Below are positions 57,233-64,000 of a stretch of DNA of 64,000 nucleotides, in pieces. The position numbers and the translations under genes are program-made. The notes beneath the pieces are model-generated. The model had not been told where the DNA came from and searched no databases. It saw only the letters and a program-made list of their open reading frames with translations. The stretch's first letter is position 1. The number at the start of each line of letters is the position of its first letter. Origin of the DNA: Coprinellus micaceus (lineage: Eukaryota; Basidiomycota; Agaricomycetes; Agaricales; Psathyrellaceae); NCBI GenBank assembly GCA_951394405.1, contig OX596340.1, positions 1,674,001 through 1,738,000 of the forward strand. The letters are read 5' to 3'.

Positions 57233-60200
57233 TCACTGAGCAATGGAAAGAGTCTCTTCCATCCTCATCTTCTTCGCCACTCTGCCCATATCGGTGTGGT
57301 GGTGTTCCAACGGCCTTTTCAAGTCTAGTTCGTCATCAAGACGATGAATCTCCCGCCCGTGATCGGTCCCTGTTGAAGGAGTCGGAATCATGCGCGAGGA
57401 GGGAGGAGAGAGCGATTCAGGTGGAGAGTCCGCGGTCGTCTTCGACGTCGATGCACGTCTTTTCTTCGGACCAGGTCCATTCGAATCATGGACATAGTTG
57501 CAAGCCAGTTGCCTCCGAGCGCAGCTAGCACACGCCGGGTGAGCGCCATCGCATTTAGTCTTGCGAGCTAAAACGTATGAAAGAATCAGATACCTGTAAT
57601 TAAGCGCGCGAAGCTAAAAGGAGAAACTTACCCCTACAAAAGTTGCAAGCAACAACCTTGGGTCCAGAGTTGCCCGAGCCCCTAGAACTCTTGCCTGGAA
57701 CAGTCGCGGAACGCTTCCTCAATGCAGCCTGCTGGTCATTGGCGGGGCGTATCGGGGCAAGTGAGAGGTTAGTTGGAGCGGACATTGGCACAGGCGTCGA
57801 TGGGGCGCTGTTGGGAGGTAGGAGGGTCGTAATGTGGGGTAGGTCGTGATCTTGGTAATATCCTTGTTGCGGTTGAGGATCCCGTTCCATGGGGCGCAGG
57901 ACCTTGCCCTGCTGTTGGAAATGGGATGGCGGCGGAGGGGGTGGGGCTGGGGGGGAGCCGGCGCTCGGACCACCTGCATTGGGGTAAGGATCACGACGGT
58001 CATTCATCGGAGGAAGTCCCCCAGGAGGGTGATATCCATCGGGATGGAGTTTATCGACGTTCGAGCTTCGCCTCGAGATTGTCTGAGACCTGACCTCAGG
58101 TGAAGCTGAAGGTTCGGGAGAGCGCTCTTCCCCGCTCTCACTCTCGCTTTCTTCGTCCTTGGGTCGCTGCGACCTCGAAATGGTACCCCTCCGCTTGTTC
58201 TGGGGCATGTAGTCACAAGGGTTGCTCCGCTTCATGCACTGGGCACAGGCGGGACGACCCCCATCACATTTTAACTTTCGCGCTGTGGAGGCAATCATCA
58301 GCGACATATACAGATAAAGGAGTGGACGAGCGGCCGTACATCGGCAGAAGTTGCACGCAACGGTTATTTTCTTCGTTCGCTGCTTGGTCGTCCCTGAAGG
58401 CGGAATAGATGAGTGGGGGCGGGAGGCTAAAAAGCAAACGAAGGCTTACTCGTGCCCGAGGACTTGACTGAACCACTCGCATTGCTGTCGCTCATGGGAC
58501 GACCGGTACCAGCACGATGGTCTGAGGGGTGGGCAGGCATTGAAATGGGGTGGCGATGGGGAGGCTGAGTAGCGGTGTCAATTGCTAATATAGGCCTCGA
58601 GCCAGAGGGGATGGGACCCATAACGTGAGGGATCTGTGAAACGGAGTGACGAGAAGCGGGAGCGTGGTGGGGACCATATTCCGCTTTGAACCTCTCAAAA
58701 AGGTATTCCCTCGTGTATTTCTGGAGAGTCTGTCCGTGGAAATGGAACCATTAGTTAGGAATGTTGCGATCACCCAAACGAGAGAGTAAGAAGGCAAGAT
58801 GCTCACCTCCATGTGATGAAAAATCGCAGATCTAAGCGACAAGAAGTCACTATGCGCTGGATCCAACACGTCCACGGTACCCCAACGATAGCTTCGAATG
58901 AATTTCCCTCGACAGATCTTGGGAGGAGGTGGGTATTGCTGCTGAGGGGGGCTATATTGCTGGGTAAGCTCATGACGCGAAGGTGTCTTTCGCGGAACAC
59001 CGTCACTATGAGAATACACGTCGGGGGAAATAAGAGCGTAGGGGAGGCGTAGCATGCCAGCCCCCGCGACGGGAGAAGTGGGAGGTGAGGTGTTGGAAGT
59101 TGATGCTCCGTTGGTGTGGTTGGGGTAGCCATTCGAGGGCTCGACCCTGTCGTCCGGTAGGTGCTGGTACTGGCCGTCCATGTCGAAGATGCCAAAACCG
59201 ATGCCAGCCTCAGCGAGGTCCCGACGAATCGCCACCTTTACGGCCGCCAGGCGATCGTTGTTAAGAATGTCGGCCCTCGCGATAACTGGCAATACATTGA
59301 CTCGTCCAGACAAGCGGCGGATTGCCGTAATGTCGGACTTGGGCAGTGCGGCGCGACTATTGACAACAGGGGGCTCCAGGATGACGGGCTCCTGGTCTGG
59401 CTGGGAGAAGCTTCCATTGCGCGTCCGTGGAACTACAGGGGCGGGAGGACCTGACACTGATGGTGGGACAATCTGGTCGGGGTCTAAAAAGTAGATGCAG
59501 CTTGTGGAACGGGCGAGACATTAGCAACGGGGACAGACGAGCATCAAAACATAGAGCGGCATACAGATGGACATAGCGGAATCCAGGGTTTTTGTGATTC
59601 TGAGAGAGGAAGGTCGTATGAGGCGATGTGGGTGAGCGATGGATGAGGGCACAACGAGGGGCGAGCGCTTACCTCGGACTGAATGCCGTCTGCAAACCGC
59701 GAGTCCACATGATGAAGGGTCTCCTGCATCAACCTCTCTGCGCCCTGCTCGTCGGAAAAGTCCAGTGAAGGAGTATCGATGAGGGTGAGGCCGAGAGTCT
59801 GGGGTGGCGCGCTTGGGCCGTCCATGTCGACCTCGATGTCGATGGTGGCCGACCGTATGAAGGAGGTGTGGCTCCCACAGCCCTGCACGAACTTTGCGAC
59901 CGACGCGAGCTGGTCCTTGGCGACATTGGGGGAGATATCGCAGGTATCGAGGAGGAGGCGGAGGAAGCTGGTCTTGCCTGTGATCCGGGAACGAGCGGGG
60001 GTTATTCAGACACGCCCCAAGAGAAGACCGCCGCCGGAACGAGCGGGAGCACATCGCGAAAGAACTCACCGCCACGACAGCCAGCTACGAGGAGGGTGAA
60101 TTCTGGACGGTGGGCGTCTGGGAGACGATGCTGGTGAGATATGGGGCGCATCTAGGAGGGGAAAGAGGCGAAGGGGCCACTTGGGCTTACCTGGGGCCTC

Positions 60201-60302
60201 ATGACCGCTCCCGGGATGGGGATTGTTTCCGTACCCCGCAGGCAAGGGCTGGGCAGCGCGTTCGGGGTCGTCGAGACGGATCCGACGGTCTGCAGGGATC
60301 AT
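57233..60302 (-). CDS. Septin-like domain fused to two Zn2Cys6 zinc clusters
   Basis: Predicted 837-residue fusion. Exons 60191..60302, 60070..60117, 59673..59977, 59565..59599, 58807..59500, 58450..58729, 58340..58393, 57632..58282, 57233..57567; every junction keeps phase and no stop intervenes. Residues ~40-425 are septin-like: EFTLLVAGCRGGKTSFLRLL, LTLIDTPSLDFSDEQ, HLCIYFLDPDQIV, VLPVIARADILNND, IRSYRWGTVDVLDPAHSDFL. The P-loop is one residue shorter than in copy 1 and G3 is DTPS, not DTPG, suggesting a pseudo-GTPase. After a ~85-residue linker come zinc cluster 1 (TVACNFCRSRKLKCDGGRPA, C-x2-C-x6-C) at ~503-535 and zinc cluster 2 (VVACNFCRGARKTKCDGAHP) at ~720-755, both typical fungal DNA-binding domains. 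Alternatively these are two genes with a missed terminal exon; MSDSNASGSVKSSG inside exon 6 could start a separate factor. Confidence 0.7.
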
Positions 60303-60848
60303 GGACGCTGTGGGGCACGACGAGCAGGGCGGTCTGGCGGTGACGGCCTGGCGGGGGAAGAGAACAGACCTGGCGCAGGTAAGTTTCCGAGTCGAAATAT
60401 CTGATGCGACGAATCCAGCAACCGACACCGAGCCAATCGGAAGCCACAAATCATTCCTCCTCACCCCGTTTTCAATAGATCCGGCTATTATACTGATACT
60501 TATATCACAACTATACGAAATATTACAATGTCTTACAGGGTACAATCCCTCGTGGGACCAGTAGCCATGCGCCCAGAGAGCGCCTCAGAAACTGCCCGTA
60601 GCAACACCAGACGTAAAGCCCATCTGTCAGAACCAGGTCCGGGGAACACCATCTCCGTCCCTCCCCAATCGCCGGCCATCCTGCTGCCTCGCACCACCCA
60701 TCTCGCACAGCCTGGCGCCCATCTCCGCCCCTTCCTCCTCGTCCAGTCTCGTGGCCCTGGTCTGTCGAGACCGTGCAGGGTGCTTCCTGGAAGAAGGAAC
60801 TTGATAGTGTGAAATGCGCCGTCATCTCCTTGTGATCCGTGGTCACAG
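60303..60848. promoter_or_regulatory. Spacer upstream of the septin fusion
   Basis: 546 bp. It may contain the true C-terminal exon of the upstream Zn2Cys6 gene: frames from 60880 leftwards stay open (for example EEGAEMGARLCEMGGARQQD) but their splice link is unclear. Confidence 0.35.
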
Positions 60849-62467
60849 CTATCGTCCATTCTTATTGATTTCTTCTGCATCCGACCGATCTTCTGAGCTT
60901 GTTTCCCTACTTCGGGGTCCCCATCTGCTCACCTCTCCAGGTCTCGGGATATCCAGCAGCGGATATTGCGGCGCCTCAGCCGGGGGTTCAAAGGTATAGC
61001 GGTCAAGGTTAATGACAGAGGTATATTGCCGCACCTCAGGGGCCAGCGCCTCCAGTTCAAGCGAGGAGCGTTCCAGGGTGAGAGCCAGCGGCTGCATGTG
61101 GCGCGATCCCGATGTGCTCGCCTCTGGCTCGTGGCCCGGGGATGCTGTACTAGAGGCGGCGGAAGTCGAGGCGGCGGCAACCGCACGCTTCCTCGCCCGA
61201 CTGCCCTTGGGTGCCTTCCCAGGTCCGCGACGCCGCTGGAAAGTGGGGTATCTGCACTCAAATCGCCGTTCATGGCAATTCTTGCATCGTGGTTTGTCGC
61301 CATCGCACTTCAGCTTGCGTCCTGCCGGCAATGATGAGTCCCAGAATAGGAAATGGTGATAACGGAATCTCTACCTCGACAGAATTCGCAGGCAACTGGC
61401 GTTTTCGTCCGTTTCTGGGCGAGATTCAGACTACTTGCGTCACTCTGCGTCGTGGTAGGCGTTTGCGCGTCGGTATTCCGGGATGACGGCAGACCTGGAC
61501 TGGGCCGCGATGGCATGGCAGGAGGAGAGGGTGTATCGGTCGGAGGGGGCGGGAGGGTATAGAGTTCGACCGTTGAAGATGCTGATGAGGAAAAGTAGCG
61601 CTGATGATCCTGTAGCGATCCATCGCTCGGTACCGAGGCCTGGATTTGAGAGGAATGAAGGGCAGAGGGGGGTAAACGGGAGGACGAGGATGGATCTGGA
61701 GTGACGTTAGATGTGGCTTCGACATGTCATTTATTAAAGCACCTACCATATTGAGATGACGAGGCGTTCATAGGATAGGGGGAATGACCGGGCGATCTTC
61801 TGTAAATGTCTGAATTGCTGCGTGTTTCGGTATAGGAGCTTGACATGCGGCTGTACGGCGGTATGTCGGGGGGTGGAATTGTCCCTGGGTAGTCGCGACC
61901 GATCGAGTTATGTCGTGCAGAAGATAAGAACGAGCGTGGCTGGCGAGATTCAGACTCTGGCCAGGAATTGCGATACGGGTATTCGTCTCGAGGAAGGAGG
62001 GAGGGCGCGGTGTCCGCCGCGCGTTGGTGCCACCGTTCCCCTGTATCGCGCGACGTTCTAACGGTCGAACCTAGCGATGATGGACCTGCCTCTCCTTCCC
62101 GCCATGACCGCCGAACGGGATACGGATCTTCCGGAGCGTGGTGCGGGGTCGAGGGGTTAATTATCCTTGAAAGGCTGGAAGAGCGTGATGTGTGAAAGAC
62201 AGGATCGCTGTATATAGGCCTCTGTGTAGGGATTGCCGTTTGATGGACAGCTGCGCCTGCCAAATCCAACAAAGAAGCAGATGACGAGGAGGGGAGCCTG
62301 TCCCTGTCTCGGGGCGGGTGTGGGGGCTCGGCGGGGGCGACGAGGGGTGGCAGAGGAAGGGGGAGATGTGGTGAGGTGTCGATGGGCTGGCGAGGGGCGG
62401 TGTAGAGGTGCTGGCGCAGGCTCTCTGGCAGGGAGCTGGAGAGCGGGTGATCATCTGGCGTGGGCAT
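60849..62467 (-). CDS. Zn2Cys6 fungal transcription factor
   Basis: DNA-binding regulator with one zinc cluster. Exons 61747..62467, 61375..61695, 60849..61321 give about 503 residues. A long disordered N-terminus rich in Pro, Ser and Arg (MPTPDDHPLSSSLPESLRQH) leads to the cluster KTPVACEFCRGRKLKCDGDK and PRCKNCHERRFECRYP, with all six cysteines, followed by a basic linker (GPGKAPKGSRARKRAV). After it, EVRQYTSVINLDRYTFEPPA is a conserved-looking patch. No fungal-specific middle homology domain is visible. The end is uncertain: GTGAGC after RPGE may be a donor, giving a different tail. An upstream in-frame ATG at 62536 would add 23 residues. Confidence 0.72.
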
Positions 62468-63119
62468 GGTGGGGAAAGACAGCCATGAGCGTGGCCCAAG
62501 CCTAAAAAATGAGAGCGAGTGCGGAACGATCGACATGAGATGCGGAGGAAATTATTATATCCACGAGCACTCCCAAACGAATTACTTCCGCACTTATTTG
62601 GTCATATCTATTCTGCACATCGACATCGATATCCGCCCGTCCTTGAGCGCCAATTTCAGTGTCGCGAGAACGCCTCTGGGGCTGCCACAGCTGGCCTAAA
62701 AATGCCCCACCTGCTGGCACACGCGTGCTGTCTACCTCGCCACCGTACTCGCCCGGCATTTTAGTGGCAGAGATGCAGGCAACGCCCCTTTCTCCGGTCT
62801 TCTAACGCGTGCCATGAATCTCCCACTGCAGAGAAAACGCCGGGGTGCGCATCATTGCTCGTGTCGGCGCCCTAAAATGCAGCCTGCGACGAACATGCAT
62901 TTCCTCTATTTTATACCAGCGCTTGGCCGTGTCAGGGCCCTAATTCAGGGCGCTTTTCGAGGAGGAGGCGCTGGAGACCAGAGGCTCGAAGACGGGTCAA
63001 AGGCTAAATTGGACCGCTGGGCGACACCGGATCATCACTCCGTAGTCCGAAAGGCCGAAGCTGAGGCCGTTCAGTGCGACGTGGGTCGCGTCCAATGCGC
63101 GTCTCAGGATTCGCCCACC
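62468..63119. promoter_or_regulatory. Divergent promoter region, Zn2Cys6 gene / ILV3
   Basis: 652 bp between divergent starts. No coding exon supported. TTTATACC near 62911-62920 might serve ILV3. Confidence 0.3.
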
Positions 63120-64000
63120 ATGTCCCCCTCCCTCGCTGTGCGCAACGTCTGGCTCAGGTCGTCGAGGACCTTCTCGACGACGGCGAGAGCAACAGCCGAC
63201 AATGTGGTCATGAACCGCCATTCCCGAATCATCACCCAGTCCAAGGAACAGGGTCCTAGCCAGGCAAGCTTTGTCTCCACACGGGTCCTCCGTACCCATG
63301 CTCATCGCGCATAGGCCATGCTCTACGCTACCGACGGCATCGCTTCCGACGAGGACTTCAACAAGGCAATGGTCGGCGTGGCAAGCGTATGGTGCGTTCC
63401 TGGATTTGTCTCACTCTTGTCCCGCTCTCATCCCTTTTGTGCTCAAGGTATGAAGGCAACCCGTGAGTCGCCTTGGCCACCATATGCTACCCATTTCCTG
63501 ACCATATTCGGCGCGAATCAGATGTAACAAGCATCTGCTAGGGTTGGGCCAGGAGGTCAAAGCGTCCCTGATCGACGCGGGGTTGATTGGCTACCAGTTC
63601 GGAACCGTTGGTGTTAGCGATGGAATTAGCATGGGTACTGGAGGAATGAGGTACTCGCTTCAGTCAAGAGACCTCATTGCCGACCAAGTTGAGACCGCTG
63701 CTGGAGGCCACCACCTAGATGGCATGGTCACCATCCCTGGCTGCGACAAGAACATGCCTGGTGTTCTCATGGCTCGTGAGTCATTTCTACATTTTTTCAA
63801 TTATTTCGTCATATATTCCCGGCCCTCCACCTATTCATTTCCTATGCAGTGAATTTGCCCTGGCCATTATCGTCTTTTGTCAATGATGTTCTCCGAGCGC
63901 TGACGTATATGACATCCCGCAGTTGGTCGTCTGAACCGTCCCGGTCTTATGTTGTACGGTGGTACAATTCGGCCAGGTTCATGTGAGGGCCAGCCCCAGC
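63120..64000 (+). CDS. ILV3: Dihydroxy-acid dehydratase (Ilv3), 5' part, cut by window edge
   Basis: Iron-sulfur enzyme of valine, leucine and isoleucine synthesis in the mitochondrion. Exons in the window: 63120..63263, 63315..63391, 63448..63462 (15 nt), 63522..63775, 63923..>64000. An Arg/Ser-rich mitochondrial presequence ([17 protein letters not shown]) precedes [15 protein letters not shown], then [54 protein letters not shown] and [18 protein letters not shown]. The cluster-binding cysteines are those in NPCNKH, GCDKN and probably SCEG. Intron 1 must use a GC donor (CAG|GCAAGC) to restore the conserved Q-A-M-L-Y-A-T. The 15-nt exon 3 codes W-Y-E-G-N-P. Confidence 0.92.

Noticed and set aside
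56863..57243. A 126-codon cysteine-rich minus frame
   Set aside because: It lies in the C/T-rich 3' flank of the fusion gene and a second frame there is equally open; composition effect.

Overview
The window is nuclear DNA from a filamentous basidiomycete, almost certainly an Agaricomycete. Genes are dense, on both strands, and cut by many 45-70 nt GT-AG introns with CTNAC-like branch points. The proteins are fungal: wax-synthase-like MBOAT, ent-kaurene-oxidase-like P450s, Zn2Cys6 factors, a NACHT NTPase and Thi4. There are no bacterial-style operons, rRNA, CRISPR arrays or transposons that I can support. Exon coordinates were built by hand from splice signals, phase and recognisable protein motifs. 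All models are predictions.

Layout. 0-12 kb: the N-terminus of a P450 running off the left edge, the CTD-kinase cyclin Ctk2, a wax-synthase-like acyltransferase, four paralogues of a ~200-residue ABM-like dimeric alpha/beta-barrel protein (two minus, then two plus) and a complete P450. This looks like an accessory or secondary-metabolism block, but no PKS, NRPS or terpene synthase is visible. 12-25 kb: housekeeping genes (diphthamide J-protein DPH4, NuA4 subunit Eaf7, a histidine phosphatase with an 8-nt micro-exon, an AN1 zinc-finger protein with a CaaX end, mitochondrial bL35, ubiquitin E4 ligase Ufd2) mixed with small acidic or coiled-coil proteins. 25.7-30.4 kb: two tandem P450s of identical length. 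31-40 kb: a lone ABC nucleotide-binding domain whose first ~40 residues are copied from a nearby acidic-protein gene, a small membrane protein, a Cdc25/Ibp1-like rhodanese phosphatase, COX20, and the acidic-protein gene itself, whose reading frame is broken. 41-47 kb: an orphan proline/tyrosine-rich protein and a NACHT NTPase. 47.8-53 kb: proteasome chaperone Nas2/PSMD9, thiazole synthase Thi4, chorismate mutase. 54-62.5 kb: a block on the minus strand with two septin-type GTPases, the second of which continues without a stop into two Zn2Cys6 zinc clusters, and a third Zn2Cys6 gene. 63-64 kb: the start of dihydroxy-acid dehydratase (Ilv3).

Most striking signals: (1) the septin/pseudo-GTPase fused in frame to a double zinc-cluster DNA-binding region; (2) the exon-shuffled ABC domain; (3) the four-gene ABM-barrel family beside P450s and an acyltransferase; (4) clean loss of two introns in one of two sister P450s; (5) alternative last exons that would switch prenylation of the AN1 protein on or off.
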